Notes under the pieces: model-generated | Seen by the model: only the letters and a program-made list of their open reading frames with translations | Databases searched by the model: none | Told to the model about the DNA's origin: nothing | Shown: positions 17,903-27,034 of the stretch, one piece after another | Layout of the letters: each line of letters opens with the position of its first letter | Position numbering within the stretch: position 1 is the stretch's first letter | Assembly: GCA_025060455.1 (NCBI GenBank) | Contig: JANXBY010000008.1 | Coordinates: 1-64,000 of the forward strand | Source of the DNA: Armatimonadota bacterium | GTDB taxonomy: Bacteria; Sysuimicrobiota; Sysuimicrobiia; Sysuimicrobiales; Sysuimicrobiaceae | Length of the DNA: 64,000 nt | Direction: 5' to 3' | Translations under genes and position numbers: made by a program

Positions 17903-18670
17903 CTACCGTGTCGTACCGCCCCAACCCACCTCGCCCGCCACCACGCGCTTCCGACTGCCGTCGGGGAGCCGCACCACCAGCGCTCCGTCCTCGTCAACGT
18001 CCTCCGCGGTCCCCTCGTACACCCCGGAGGCCACGTGCACCCGCACGCGCCGCCCGAGGGTGGTGGCCCTCTGCCGCCACCACTGCAGCAGGGTGGCCCA
18101 GTCACCACCTCGGAACAGCTCGTACACCAGCTCCAGCTCCGCCAGGAGGGCCTGCAGCAGCGCCGTACGCTCCACGGGGCCTTTGGCGAACTCCACCAGG
18201 GAAGCCGCGCCCTCCGGCAGCTGGCCCGGTGCCACGGCCACGTTGATCCCCACCCCCACGACCACCCACCTGGCTTCCGGCCCAGACTCCACCAGGACCC
18301 CCCCGACCTTCTTGCCGTCCACCACGAGGTCGTTGGGCCACCGGAGCCGTAGTTGCACGCCGCAGCTTCGCTCCACCGCGCGGCTGCAGGCGACCCCCAC
18401 CGCCAGCCCCAGCCGCGGCAGCTCGTAGGGTGCGGCGATGGGGCGCAGCACCACGGACAGATACAGCCCTCCCGGTGGGGAGGCCCAGCGGCGCCCCAAC
18501 CGGCCTCGGCCCTCCGTCTGCGTTCGCGCCACCACCACCGTCCCCTCCGGCGCGCCCTGCTCCGCCAGGGTGCGGGCCACGTCGTTGGTGGACGTCACCT
18601 GCTCGAACCAGTGCACGCGGCGCCCCACGTACCGCGTCCGCAGGCCGCGCCCCACCTCCTCCAGCTCCAC
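17903..18670 (-). CDS. birA: Biotin--[acetyl-CoA-carboxylase] ligase
   Basis: 255 residues starting at GTG 18670, four bases after GGAGG. The catalytic domain has STNDVARTLAEQGAPEG, the biotinoyl-AMP loop GRGRLGRRW, RWPNDLVVDGKKVGGVLVE and GVGINVA. The C-terminal domain follows. There is no N-terminal helix-turn-helix, so this is a group I enzyme that biotinylates carboxylases but is not expected to repress biotin genes. It lies directly downstream of folK. Confidence 0.93.
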   Translation of the reverse strand: MELEEVGRGLRTRYVGRRVHWFEQVTSTNDVARTLAEQGAPEGTVVVARTQTEGRGRLGRRWASPPGGLYLSVVLRPIAAPYELPRLGLAVGVACSRAVERSCGVQLRLRWPNDLVVDGKKVGGVLVESGPEARWVVVGVGINVAVAPGQLPEGAASLVEFAKGPVERTALLQALLAELELVYELFRGGDWATLLQWWRQRATTLGRRVRVHVASGVYEGTAEDVDEDGALVVRLPDGSRKRVVAGEVGWGGTTR

Positions 18671-18681
18671 GGGACCTCCGC

Positions 18682-19158
18682 TCAGCGCCGTACCACCCGC
18701 TGGTCCGCCACGGAGGGCAACAATGCGGCCACCGGCGTGCCGTCCGGGAGCACGAGCTCCGGCGCCACCTCGAACAGCGGCACCAGCACGAAGGCGCGCT
18801 CCCGCATGCGCGGGTGCGGCAGCACCAGGTCGGGCGTGTTCACCACCCGGCCGCCATACAGGAGCACGTCCACGTCCACCGTGCGCGGCCCCCACCGCAC
18901 CGTCCGCACCCGCCCCAAGGCTGCCTCCACCCGCTGCGCGCACCGCAGCAGCTCGTGGGGATCCAAGGAGGTGCGGACCTCCACGACCACGTTGAGAAAC
19001 GAAGGCTGGTCCGTGTAGCCCACGGGGTCGGTCTCGTACCACGAGGAGCGCCGCACCACGTGCACTCCCTGCTTCTCCAGCAGCCGCAAGGCCGCGCGCA
19101 GGTTTCCCTCCCGGTCGCCCAGGTTGGAGCCCAAGGACAGGAACACCCGCTCCTCCAC
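18682..19158 (-). CDS. folK: 2-amino-4-hydroxy-6-hydroxymethyldihydropteridine pyrophosphokinase
   Basis: 158 residues with the HPPK signatures LSLGSNLGDREGNL, ETDPVGYTDQPSFLN and RWGPRTVDVDVLLY. It transfers pyrophosphate from ATP to the pterin in folate synthesis. It follows folB after three bases and precedes birA. The gene order folP-folB-folK matches the pathway and is common in Firmicutes. Confidence 0.96.
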   Translation of the reverse strand: MEERVFLSLGSNLGDREGNLRAALRLLEKQGVHVVRRSSWYETDPVGYTDQPSFLNVVVEVRTSLDPHELLRCAQRVEAALGRVRTVRWGPRTVDVDVLLYGGRVVNTPDLVLPHPRMRERAFVLVPLFEVAPELVLPDGTPVAALLPSVADQRVVRR

Positions 19159-19161
19159 GCC

Positions 19162-19548
19162 TCACACCGCCGACGGACCCACCCGCGGCCCGCGGCGCCG
19201 GTGGACGCGCACCGCGGCGTGCCCCACGGGGCCGCCCAGGTCCACGTGGGGCTTGCGGACCTCCACCGTCACCGCCTCCACCCGGTCCATCTCCAACAGG
19301 CGGTGCGCCACCTCCTCCGCCAACGCCTCCACCAGGGCCTTGGGTGGCCCCAGCAGCACCGCCTGCACCCTCCGGTAGACCTCCCGATAGTCCACGGTGT
19401 ACCGCAGGTCGTCGCTGTGCCCGGCGGAGTGCAGGTCGCACTCCACCTCCACGTCCACGAAGAACACCTGTCCCCGCTGCCGCTCCTCCTGCAGGACCCC
19501 GTGGTATCCGTAGAAGGCCATGTCCTTGAGCACGATGCGATCTACCAT
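19162..19548 (-). CDS. folB: Dihydroneopterin aldolase
   Basis: 128 residues: DRIVLKDMAFYGYHGVLQEE at the N-terminus supplies the pterin-binding glutamate, YTVDYREVY is the second motif, and KPHVDLGG carries the catalytic region. It converts 7,8-dihydroneopterin to the hydroxymethyl pterin used by FolK. It lies between folP and folK in one transcription unit. Confidence 0.95.
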   Translation of the reverse strand: MVDRIVLKDMAFYGYHGVLQEERQRGQVFFVDVEVECDLHSAGHSDDLRYTVDYREVYRRVQAVLLGPPKALVEALAEEVAHRLLEMDRVEAVTVEVRKPHVDLGGPVGHAAVRVHRRRGPRVGPSAV

Positions 19549-19575
19549 CGTCTGCGCGCCCTTTGCGTCAGCGAC

Positions 19576-20433
19576 CTACGCCGGCGGCCAGCCCCGGACC
19601 AGGGCGTCCGCCACGCGCACCACCCGGGCCATGGTCCGCACGTCGTGCACGCGCACCACGTCCACCCCCGCGGCCACCGCCAGGGCCACCACCGCCGCCG
19701 TCCCCTCCACGCGCTCCGGGGGCGGCAGCCCGCCCAAAACCACGCCGATGGTGCTCTTGCGCGACGGGCCTAGCAACACCGGGCAGCCCAGCTCCCGGAA
19801 CACCCCCAGGTGTCGGACCAACTCCAGGTTGTGCTCGGGCCGCTTTCCGAACCCGAAGCCCGGGTCCACCACCACACGGTCGCGGGGGATCCCATGCGCC
19901 TCCGCCCACCGCACCCGTTCCGCGAGGAAGTCTCGGACCTCCGCCACCACGTCGCGGTAGCGCGGGTCGTCCTGCATGTCCTTCGGCGTGCCCTTCATGT
20001 GCATCAGCACCACGCCGCAGCCCGACTCCGCCACCACCCGGACCATCTCCGGGTCCCACCGCAGGGCGCTGATGTCGTTCACCAGGTCCGCACCGGCCCG
20101 GAGGGCCTGGCGGGCCACCTCTGCCTTGGTGGTGTCCACGGAGATGGGCACGTCCACCACCTCCCGCAAGGCCCGCACCGCGGGGACCACCCGCCGCAAC
20201 TCCTCCTCCAGGGGAACGGGGTCTGCACCGGGACGGCTGGACTCTCCGCCCACGTCCAGAAGGTCGGCGCCCTCGGCCACCATCTGCCGTCCCACCTGGA
20301 CCACCTTCTGCAGCCAGTCCGGACCGGTGAGCAGGCCGTCCCCGCTGAAGGAGTCCGGGGTCACGTTCACCACGCCCATGATCAGGGTGCGCCGCCCGAA
20401 CTCCAAAAGCCGTCCGCCGCACCGCAGCCGCAT
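19576..20433 (-). CDS. folP: Dihydropteroate synthase
   Basis: 285 residues from ATG at 20433, whose A is also the last base of the preceding stop codon (TGATG). TIM-barrel motifs: MGVVNVTPDSFSGDG, DVGGESSRPGADPV, VSIDTTK-like ISVDTTKAEVARQAL, NDISALRWD, VVDPGFGFGK and LLGPSRKSTIG. It joins the pterin pyrophosphate to p-aminobenzoate. Tight linkage to the formimidoyltransferase gene upstream and folB downstream. Confidence 0.96.
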   Translation of the reverse strand: MRLRCGGRLLEFGRRTLIMGVVNVTPDSFSGDGLLTGPDWLQKVVQVGRQMVAEGADLLDVGGESSRPGADPVPLEEELRRVVPAVRALREVVDVPISVDTTKAEVARQALRAGADLVNDISALRWDPEMVRVVAESGCGVVLMHMKGTPKDMQDDPRYRDVVAEVRDFLAERVRWAEAHGIPRDRVVVDPGFGFGKRPEHNLELVRHLGVFRELGCPVLLGPSRKSTIGVVLGGLPPPERVEGTAAVVALAVAAGVDVVRVHDVRTMARVVRVADALVRGWPPA

Positions 20434-21329
20434 CACTCCACCAGCCTCGGCTCCAGCACCCGGTCCACGACCAGGTTGTCGGCCCTGAGGGCACGCGCCG
20501 CCACCTGGGCCAGCGCCTCCGCGGGCACCAGCCCGACGAACTCCGTGCCGCGGACTTCCACCCCGAACCGGGCGGCCTCCGCGCAGACCGCCTCGTACAA
20601 CACGTCCAGGGGTGTCGCGCGGTAGTCCAGCACGTTCACGGAAACCTGGACTCCTCCTCCGGGCAGCGCCCACCCGTTAGCCTGGATCCCGGGGAGCCCG
20701 CCCGAGGACTGCCGGATGCGCCGCGCCACCGCCCGCGCCACCTGCACGTCGTCCGTGGCCAGGGTGAAGTTCCACGCGATCAACACCTCCCGCGCCCCCG
20801 TGGCCGTGGCCCCGGCGGTGGGGTGAACCCTGGGCTCGCCCACGTCGGGGTGGCGGTCGGGCTGCGTGATGGAGGCCTGCAGCGCCTCGAACCCTCCGCG
20901 CCGGATGTAGGGCAACCAGCGGCGCTCCGGGCGCAGGGCGGAGTGGGCGTAGAAGTACACGGGTACGCGGTACCGGTCCCACAGCGCCTGCGCGAAGGTG
21001 CGGCTCAACGCCACGCAGTCGTCCATGGTAACACCCCTCAGGGGGACGAAGGGCACCACGTCCACCGCACCGATCCTGGGGTGCAGCCCCTGGTGCTGCC
21101 GCAGGTCGATGCGCTGCACCGCCACCGCCGCCAGGGCCAGGGCGGCTTCCACCACCGGCTGGGGCGGCCCCACGAAGGTGAACACGGAGCGGTGGTGCGC
21201 CCCGTCCCACGAGTAGTCCAGCAGCCGCACCTCCGGCACGGACCGAACAGCCTGCGCCAGCTCCTCCACCACCTCGAGCCGCCGGCCCTCGCTCACGTTG
21301 GGCACGCACTCCACCAGGGGCCCAGGCAC
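20433..21329 (-). CDS. ftcD: Glutamate formimidoyltransferase
   Basis: 298 residues, single transferase domain without the cyclodeaminase half. Starts VECVPNVSEGRR, the family signature, with DGAHHRSVFTFVG, HPRIGAVDVVPFVP and YFYAHSA. It moves a formimino group between formiminoglutamate and tetrahydrofolate, a step of histidine breakdown. No hut genes occur in the window, so its presence at the head of the folate cluster may reflect one-carbon metabolism. GGGAGG lies five bases before the GTG start; a TATGAT near 21350-21355 may be the -10 of this operon. Confidence 0.93.
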   Translation of the reverse strand: MPGPLVECVPNVSEGRRLEVVEELAQAVRSVPEVRLLDYSWDGAHHRSVFTFVGPPQPVVEAALALAAVAVQRIDLRQHQGLHPRIGAVDVVPFVPLRGVTMDDCVALSRTFAQALWDRYRVPVYFYAHSALRPERRWLPYIRRGGFEALQASITQPDRHPDVGEPRVHPTAGATATGAREVLIAWNFTLATDDVQVARAVARRIRQSSGGLPGIQANGWALPGGGVQVSVNVLDYRATPLDVLYEAVCAEAARFGVEVRGTEFVGLVPAEALAQVAARALRADNLVVDRVLEPRLVE

Positions 21330-21367
21330 CGGAACCTCCCGTCGCGTGTATCATACGCTGGGAGTGT

Positions 21368-21979
21368 GTGGCGGTGGACCGACGCCGCGCGGAGCGCTTG
21401 AGCCGGCTGCTCTCCTTGATCCTCCGGCACCGGCCGGAAGCCTTCGGCCTGGCCCTGGACCCCCACGGGTGGGTTGACCTGGAAGCGTTGCTGGAAGCCG
21501 TCCGCCGCCAGAGGGGCTGGGAGGACGCCACCGTGGCGGACGTACAGGCAGCGGTCAACCTCCCAGGGCGCCGAAGGTTCGAGGTGAGGGACGGACGGAT
21601 CCGGGCCCTGTACGGGCACAGCGTGCCCGTACAGCCGGAGGGTTCCCCCCAGCGTCCGCCCGAGTGGCTGTACCACGGAACCGCGCCGGAGCGGCTCAGG
21701 ACCATCCTCACGGAGGGCCTGCGGCCCCAGGCGCGCCGGTTCGTGCACCTCTCCCTCACCCCGCTGCAGGCCCGAGAGGTGGGGCTGCGGCACAGCGCAA
21801 ACCCCGTGGTTCTCACGGTCCTGGCGCGGCGGGCCCACGAGGCCGGCGTGGCCTTCTACCGCGCCAGCGCCGACGTGTTTCTGGCGGAGGCAGTCCCTCC
21901 TCAGTTCCTCCTGCCGCCGGAGGACCGCCGGACCGTGGCGCCTGCTACTCCCGCACCGGCGAGAAGTGCACCACCGTGA
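21368..21979 (+). CDS. kptA: RNA 2'-phosphotransferase (KptA/Tpt1)
   Basis: 203 residues. The N-terminal lobe has SRLLSLILRHRPE and LDPHGWVDLEALL; the ADP-ribosyltransferase lobe has LYHGTAPERL, GLRPQARRFVHLS and ADVFLAEAVPPQFL. The enzyme removes a 2'-phosphate from RNA using NAD+, as in yeast tRNA splicing. Its bacterial role is uncertain; it may repair ligated RNA ends. It overlaps the convergent ASCH-domain gene by 35 bases at their 3' ends. Confidence 0.93.
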   Translation: MAVDRRRAERLSRLLSLILRHRPEAFGLALDPHGWVDLEALLEAVRRQRGWEDATVADVQAAVNLPGRRRFEVRDGRIRALYGHSVPVQPEGSPQRPPEWLYHGTAPERLRTILTEGLRPQARRFVHLSLTPLQAREVGLRHSANPVVLTVLARRAHEAGVAFYRASADVFLAEAVPPQFLLPPEDRRTVAPATPAPARSAPP

Positions 21980-22292
21980 CCCAGTCCTCGAGGGTCACGG
22001 GACGCCCGTAAATCGAGGAGAGGAACTCCAGCAGCTCCTCGTGGCGCCGGAGCTCCGGGTGGTCCCGCTCGATCTCCCGCGGGGTGAGGTCCTTCACCTG
22101 CTTGTACTCGGTGCGGTCGATCACCGCGCTGAAGATCTTCTGACGCTCTCCGAACCGGCGCCCCACGGTCACCCACACGATCTGGCCCTCGCGGTACTTG
22201 TCCCGCTTGTCGCCGAGCCGGATGGTGGCCGTCTTGCGCCCCTGCCGGAGCTGCTCCGCAAACACGCTCGAGTAAAAGTTCAGCGCGTACAC
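21945..22292 (-). CDS. ASCH-domain protein
   Basis: 115 residues forming a compact ASCH fold: ALNFYSSVFAEQLRQGRKTATIRLGDKRDKY at the start, where GRKTATIR is the conserved loop, GQIVWVTVG, and IFSAVIDRTEYK. ASCH proteins resemble PUA domains and are thought to bind RNA; some are amidohydrolases of N4-acetylcytidine, but that cannot be told here. It is convergent with kptA, itself an RNA enzyme. GGAGG precedes the GTG start. Confidence 0.8.
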   Translation of the reverse strand: MYALNFYSSVFAEQLRQGRKTATIRLGDKRDKYREGQIVWVTVGRRFGERQKIFSAVIDRTEYKQVKDLTPREIERDHPELRRHEELLEFLSSIYGRPVTLEDWVTVVHFSPVRE

Positions 22293-22302
22293 CTCGCCCT
22301 CC

Positions 22303-22764
22303 TCACGGCCGCACCATGGTGACGGTGGCGGTGCGGTCGCCCCGCCGCTTGGAGCCCCGCGCCACCTCCCGCCCCTGCAGGGTGTAGCGGATGGACACCC
22401 GCTGCAGGTCTGCCAGGGCCGGGGTGGTGATCTGGGGCGGCGGGCTAAAGAGCCGGTCCGCGGCCACGTCGGTGGCGTCCCGGAAGAACTGCGGCCACTG
22501 CGACCGGTCCTGGGGGAGGGCCCGCACGCCGTCCATGGCCACCTCCAGCTCCGCGGCCCCGCCCTCCAGACGCACCGACCGGACGGTGTTCTGCCCCACG
22601 AAGCCCTCCGTGAGGTTCCGCACCACCGCCTCCGGGCTGGGAGGCCGGCGGGACGCCTCGTACCGAGCCTGGAGGGCCCCCAGGATCACCGCCAGCACCA
22701 CTACCGTGCCCACGTACACCAGCGTGGGCCGGCGCAGGTCCTCCCTCGCCTTCCTCTTCGCCAA
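22303..22764 (-). CDS. Membrane-anchored protein of unknown function
   Basis: 153 residues with a basic cytoplasmic N-terminus (MAKRKAREDLRRP), one hydrophobic helix (VYVGTVVVLAVILGAL), then an extracytoplasmic domain of about 120 residues without recognisable motifs. A TTG start is likely. It lies 10 bases upstream of the ASCH gene and is probably co-transcribed. Residues such as GQNTVRSVRLEGGAAELEV suggest a small beta-rich fold. No function assigned. Confidence 0.6.
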   Translation of the reverse strand: MAKRKAREDLRRPTLVYVGTVVVLAVILGALQARYEASRRPPSPEAVVRNLTEGFVGQNTVRSVRLEGGAAELEVAMDGVRALPQDRSQWPQFFRDATDVAADRLFSPPPQITTPALADLQRVSIRYTLQGREVARGSKRRGDRTATVTMVRP

Positions 22765-22785
22765 CGCACCACCCGCCAGGGTGTT

Positions 22786-22813
22786 TTGGAGTTTGCCCGG
22801 AGTATACTATAGA
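22786..22813 (+). promoter_or_regulatory. Possible promoter of the nicotinamidase gene
   Basis: TTGGAG (22786-22791), a 16-base spacer and TATAGA (22808-22813). A TATACT lies five bases upstream of the second element without a good -35. The site is AT-rich in an otherwise GC-rich region. Confidence 0.4.
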
Positions 22814-22841
22814 CGCCTGAGCTGCGAGGGAGGTGGTGCGC

Positions 22842-23417
22842 GTGCAGCGGGCGGCCCTCATCGTGGTGGACGTGCAGAACGACTTCTGCCCGGGCGGGGC
22901 GCTGGCGGTGCCCGAGGGCGACCGCATCGTGCCGCTGGTGAACTCCCTGGCCCAGGCGTTCGCGCGAGCCGGGCGTCCCGTGGTGGCCACGCAGGACTGG
23001 CACCCGCCGGACCACGTGTCTTTTCGGGACCGGGGCGGGCCGTGGCCGCCCCACTGCGTGCAGGGCACTTCCGGGGCGGACCTGCACCCGCAGTTGCGCC
23101 GGGAACCCATCACCCACATCGTCCGCAAGGCTTACCGGCCTGACCAGGAGGCGTACTCCGGGTTCCAGGGCACCGGGCTGGCGGAGCTGCTGCGGGGCCT
23201 GGGGGTGGAGGAGGTGTATGTGTGCGGCCTCGCCACCGACTACTGCGTGCACGCCACCGCCCTGGACGCCGCGCGGGCGGGATTCCGCACCGTGGTGGTT
23301 GAGGACGCAACCCGGCCCGTGTACCCGGACCAAGTGGCCGACCGCCGCAGGGAGTGGGAACAGGCGGGCGTTCGGGTGGTGCGAACCGAGGAGCTGGTGG
23401 CCACCGCTCCCGCTTGA
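22842..23417 (+). CDS. pncA: Nicotinamidase / isochorismatase family amidase
   Basis: 191 residues from the GTG at 22842, eight bases after GGGAGG; two GTG codons further upstream overlap that site. The catalytic Asp is in VVDVQNDFCPGGALAV, the metal site in TQDWHPPDHVSF, Lys in VRKAY, and the nucleophile Cys in CGLATDYCVHATALDA. It deamidates nicotinamide to nicotinate for NAD salvage, complementing nadD at 47 kb. Confidence 0.93.
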   Translation: MQRAALIVVDVQNDFCPGGALAVPEGDRIVPLVNSLAQAFARAGRPVVATQDWHPPDHVSFRDRGGPWPPHCVQGTSGADLHPQLRREPITHIVRKAYRPDQEAYSGFQGTGLAELLRGLGVEEVYVCGLATDYCVHATALDAARAGFRTVVVEDATRPVYPDQVADRRREWEQAGVRVVRTEELVATAPA

Positions 23418-23426
23418 CCGCGCGGG

Positions 23427-25337
23427 TCAGCTGGCCTCCGGCTTGGGGCGCAGGGACGGCACCACAGGCGGCGTGGGGGCGGGGCGGGGTGCCGGCTCCC
23501 GCTGCGGAGGAGTCGCTTCCGCCTCCAGGGGCTGCCCGGCCAGCAGCCGGTCCAGCTCCTCCGCGTCCAGGGACTCCTTCTCCAGCAGCGCCCGTGCGAT
23601 GACCTCCAGCTTGTCCCGGTTCGCCTCGAGGATCTGCTTGGCCCGGCTGTAGCACTCGTCGATGATCCGCCGGACCTCCTTGTCGATCTCGTAAGCGATC
23701 TCCTCGCTGTAGTTCCGGCTCTCCACCAGGTCCCGCCCGAGGAACACCGGCCCGTGCCGCTTGCCCAGAGACATGGGCCCCAGCTTCTCGGACATCCCGA
23801 AGTCCGTGACCATCTTCCGGGCCATGTCCGTGGCCTGCTCGAAGTCGTTCTCCGCGCCCGTGGTGACCTCCCCGAACACGATCTCCTCCGCCACGCGGCC
23901 GCCCATGGCCACCGTGATCTCGTCCAGCAGCTCCGCCCTCGTTCGGGTGTAGCGGTCCTCCGGAGGCATCCCCATCACGTACCCCAACGCCATGCCCCGC
24001 GACACGATGGTGACCTTGTGGGGCGGGTCCGCGTGCGGCAGCAGCTTGCGCAGCAGGGCGTGTCCGGCCTCGTGGAACGCCACCAGCTCTCGCTCCCGCT
24101 GCGACAGGACCCGGCTGCGCCGCTGGGGCCCCGCGATGACCCGCTCGATGGCCTCGTCGAACTCCGCCATGGTGATGCGGCGCTTGTTCCGGCGGGCCGC
24201 CAGCAAGGCCGCCTCGTTCACCAGGTTGGCCAGGTCTGCCCCCGAGAACCCCGGCGTGCGCTTGGCCAGGACGTCCACGTTCACGTCCTCTGCCAGGGGC
24301 TTGCCCCGCAGGTGGACTTCCAGGATGGCCTTGCGCCCCTTGGTGTCCGGGTTGTCCACCACGATGCGGCGGTCGAACCGCCCCGGCCGCAGCAGGGCAG
24401 GATCCAGGATGTCCGGACGGTTGGTGGCCGCGATCACGATGATGCCCGCGTTGGGGTCGAACCCGTCCATCTCCACCAGGAGCTGGTTGAGGGTCTGCTC
24501 CCGTTCGTCGTGGCCGCCGCCGAGCCCTGCACCCCGCTGGCGCCCCACCGCGTCGATCTCATCGATGAAGACCAGGCACGGGGCGTTCTTCTTGGCCTGG
24601 TCAAACAGATCCCGCACCCGGGAAGCGCCCACCCCTACGAACATCTCCACGAACTCCGACCCGGAGATGGAGAAGAAGGGCACGCCCGCCTCTCCCGCCA
24701 CCGCCTTCGCCAGGAGGGTCTTCCCGGAGCCCGGTGGGCCCACCAGCAGCACGCCCCGGGGGATCTTGGCCCCGAGGGCCTGGAACTTCTTCGGGTGCTT
24801 GAGGAACTCGATGATCTCCTGCAGCTCCTCCTTGGCCTCGTCCACGCCGGCCACGTCGTCGAAGGTCACCTTGGGCTTGGACTCGTGGTGCAGCCGGGCC
24901 CGGCTCTTGCCGAAGGACAGGGCCTGGTTGCTGCCCGACTGGGCCTGGCGGATCATGAGGAACCACAGGCCGATGATCAGCAGCAAGGGCAGGAAGCTGC
25001 TCAGGAGGTTCGGCCACGGGGAGTTCCGGGCGGGTGCCTCCACCGCGAACGGAATCCCCTTCTGCCGCAGGAGGGCCTGGATCTGCAGCGTGGCCTCCTT
25101 GGAGTAGGTGGTCCGGAAGGGCTGCCCGTCCCTCCGCTCCCCGGTGATGGTGCTGTTGTCCTCGTTGAACACCACCTTCCCCACCACCTGGCCCTGTTCC
25201 ACCAGGGTGAGGAACTCGCTGAAGTCGATGGAGCGGGGCACGGTGCGGGTGCTACGGTACATGGGCACCAGCACGAACAGCACCACCGCCACCACCAGCG
25301 CCCACACCACCAGGCTGCGCACGTACCGGTTCGTCAC
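23427..25337 (-). CDS. ftsH: ATP-dependent zinc metalloprotease FtsH
   Basis: 636 residues with two N-terminal membrane helices around a periplasmic segment, AAA+ domain (Walker A GPPGSGKT, Walker [11 protein letters not shown], second region of homology [21 protein letters not shown]) and the M41 protease domain with zinc motif HEAGH. A proline-rich C-terminal tail ends the protein. FtsH degrades membrane and regulatory proteins. GGAGG precedes the GTG start. A TATACT at 25407-25402, inside the end of tilS, could be a -10 for ftsH but lacks a clear -35. Confidence 0.97.
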   Translation of the reverse strand: MTNRYVRSLVVWALVVAVVLFVLVPMYRSTRTVPRSIDFSEFLTLVEQGQVVGKVVFNEDNSTITGERRDGQPFRTTYSKEATLQIQALLRQKGIPFAVEAPARNSPWPNLLSSFLPLLLIIGLWFLMIRQAQSGSNQALSFGKSRARLHHESKPKVTFDDVAGVDEAKEELQEIIEFLKHPKKFQALGAKIPRGVLLVGPPGSGKTLLAKAVAGEAGVPFFSISGSEFVEMFVGVGASRVRDLFDQAKKNAPCLVFIDEIDAVGRQRGAGLGGGHDEREQTLNQLLVEMDGFDPNAGIIVIAATNRPDILDPALLRPGRFDRRIVVDNPDTKGRKAILEVHLRGKPLAEDVNVDVLAKRTPGFSGADLANLVNEAALLAARRNKRRITMAEFDEAIERVIAGPQRRSRVLSQRERELVAFHEAGHALLRKLLPHADPPHKVTIVSRGMALGYVMGMPPEDRYTRTRAELLDEITVAMGGRVAEEIVFGEVTTGAENDFEQATDMARKMVTDFGMSEKLGPMSLGKRHGPVFLGRDLVESRNYSEEIAYEIDKEVRRIIDECYSRAKQILEANRDKLEVIARALLEKESLDAEELDRLLAGQPLEAEATPPQREPAPRPAPTPPVVPSLRPKPEAS

Positions 25338-25358
25338 CGACTGCCTCCTGCGTTGAGC

Positions 25359-26843
25359 TCACGTACGCCGGCCGCTCCCTCCGGCGGGCAGCTGTTCCCC
25401 CAGTATACCATCGGCGCGTTCGCCGTCGGATGAAGGGCCTGCCTCCAGGGGCCAGGCCCGCACCCTCAGGCAACGGGCCGCGTCCGGGGCGGGCCGGGCG
25501 CCGTCGGCCACCCGGTAGCCCACCACCCACAGCACCTCGCCCTCCTCGGTGGCCAACACGGGCACGTGGTCCCGCACCCACCGGGGAACCTTCAGGTCCA
25601 CCAACAGGTCCTGGAGCTTACGGGTCCCCACGTTCAGGCGGATCCGATCCCCCGGCTGCCGCGAACGGACCACCAGGCGGCGGTGTGCCCACCGCTCGTC
25701 CAGCTCCGCCTCCCACCGGCCCTGGCGGGGGAATGTGGCCCTTGGCTCCACCGCGGCCTCCACCATCACGCCCAGCTCCGGCGAGACCACCCGGCCGGGC
25801 ACCGCGAGCTCCGCCGGCTCCCCGGCCGCGGGGCCGCCCACGCGGCCCACCCAGAAGCTCCCGGACTCCCGCCGCACCCGCAGCCCTCCTGGAAGCGTCA
25901 GCTCCTGGCCCGCCTGCCCCGTCCGCAGCAACCGACGTGCCTCCTCCACGTGAACGAACGACCCGGCCCTGAAGTTTCCCGCCAGCTGGCGCAAAAGGCG
26001 CCGTTGCAGTGCCACCGGCAGCTGCAGGAAGCGAGGCAACGACACCCTCCAGCCCCCGTCCCCCGGCTGCGCCAGCTCCCGGAACGTGCGGTGGACCCAC
26101 TCCGCCCACACCACCTCCTCCTCGCGCACCACCTCCGCTAGCTGACCGAGAAGCTCCACAAGGCGCGGGCTCTCCGCCACCAGGGCGGGCAAGAGGTGGT
26201 GGCGGACCCTGTTGCGCGCCCGCTGAGGATCAAGGTTCGTCTCGTCCTCCCTCCAGCTCTCGCCGCAGTCAGCGAGGAACTCCCGCAGCGCCTGCCGCCG
26301 GCACCACAGCAGCGGCCGGACGACTTGGATCCCATGGGCCACAGGCCGGCTCGGCAGGATGCCCGCAAGGCCTGTCACCCCTGTGCCCCGCAGCAGGCGC
26401 AGTAGCACCGTCTCCGCTTGGTCGTCCAGGGTGTGAGCGGTGGCCACCACCTGCGCGCCGGCCTCCCGGGCGAGCTCGGCCAGCGCCGCGTAGCGGGCCG
26501 TCCGAGCCCGAGCCTCCAGGTTGGCCGCCCCCAGCCCGTGCAGCCGCCGTACGAAAAACGGCAGCTGCATCCGCCGCGCCAGGTCGGCCACGAAGGCGGC
26601 GTCCTCCTCCGCCGCCGGCCGCAGCCCGTGGTTTACGTGCCCCACCGCCACCTCCCACTTCCCTTCCCCGCTCAGGCGGCTCAGCAGGTGCACCAACGCC
26701 ACGGAGTCTGCGCCCCCGGAGCAAGCCGCGAGAACCCGGGTGCCGGGAGGGATCAGGCGGTGGTCCTCCACGGTGCGCCGTACGGTCTCCAGCAACCGCC
26801 GGTGGGTGGTGGAGGGTTCGAAGGCGCCTCGCCCCGTGGCCAA
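25359..26843 (-). CDS. tilS: tRNA(Ile)-lysidine synthase
   Basis: About 494 residues. The PP-loop ATP pyrophosphatase motif CSGGADSVALVHLL is at the N-terminus, then VGHVNHGLRP and ATAHTLDDQAETVLLRLLRGTG; the C-terminal TilS domain includes RSRQPGDRIRL and KLQDLLVDLKVPR. TilS converts the CAU anticodon of the minor tRNA-Ile to lysidine-AU so it reads AUA codons. The start is uncertain: the frame extends into the upstream tRNA, and the first sensible start after it is TTG at 26843 (GAGG upstream), with TTG 26795 as alternative. It precedes ftsH as in Firmicutes. Confidence 0.92.
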   Translation of the reverse strand: MATGRGAFEPSTTHRRLLETVRRTVEDHRLIPPGTRVLAACSGGADSVALVHLLSRLSGEGKWEVAVGHVNHGLRPAAEEDAAFVADLARRMQLPFFVRRLHGLGAANLEARARTARYAALAELAREAGAQVVATAHTLDDQAETVLLRLLRGTGVTGLAGILPSRPVAHGIQVVRPLLWCRRQALREFLADCGESWREDETNLDPQRARNRVRHHLLPALVAESPRLVELLGQLAEVVREEEVVWAEWVHRTFRELAQPGDGGWRVSLPRFLQLPVALQRRLLRQLAGNFRAGSFVHVEEARRLLRTGQAGQELTLPGGLRVRRESGSFWVGRVGGPAAGEPAELAVPGRVVSPELGVMVEAAVEPRATFPRQGRWEAELDERWAHRRLVVRSRQPGDRIRLNVGTRKLQDLLVDLKVPRWVRDHVPVLATEEGEVLWVVGYRVADGARPAPDAARCLRVRAWPLEAGPSSDGERADGILGEQLPAGGSGRRT

Positions 26844-26855
26844 GTTCCTCGCCTC

Positions 26856-26932
26856 TGGTGGCGGCGGAGGGCTTCGAACCCCCGACACCGCGGGTATGAA
26901 CCGCGTGCTCTGACCAGCTGAGCTACGCCGCC
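26856..26932 (-). tRNA. tRNA-Met(CAT), elongator type
   Basis: 77 nt with encoded CCA. Acceptor GGCGGCG/CGCCGCC, D arm GCTC-GAGC, anticodon stem CGCGG/CCGCG with loop TTCATAC, T loop TTCGAAG. The body and the TTCATAC loop match elongator tRNA-Met of Bacillus rather than initiator (no mismatch at position 1) or Ile2. It ends 12 bases before tilS. Confidence 0.95.
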
Positions 26933-26940
26933 CCAGGCCG

Positions 26941-26946
26941 AGTATA
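26941..26946 (-). promoter_or_regulatory. Candidate -10 element for tRNA-Met
   Basis: TATACT on the minus strand, eight bases before the tRNA 5' end. No convincing -35 is visible at 16-18 bases, so only the -10 is supported. Confidence 0.45.
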
Positions 26947-26984
26947 CCGTACCGGTCCGCCGGGGGCTACGGGAGGAGGTTCCG

Positions 26985-27027
26985 AGCACAGAAAGAGCGG
27001 GAGTCCCGGCCCACCGCCGGGACTCCC
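26985..27027 (-). terminator. Intrinsic terminator of the small-ORF transcript
   Basis: A perfect 12-base-pair stem (27027-27016 with 27010-26999) with a five-base loop, followed on the minus strand by GCTCTTTCTGTGC. It lies eight bases after the stop of the small ORF and before the tRNA-Met promoter. Confidence 0.7.
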
Positions 27028-27034
27028 CAGGAAT

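Noticed and set aside
26856-26932. CAT-anticodon tRNA next to tilS considered as tRNA-Ile2, the TilS substrate
   Set aside because: The loop TTCATAC and the GGCGGCG acceptor match elongator tRNA-Met; Ile2 tRNAs typically have CTCATAA.
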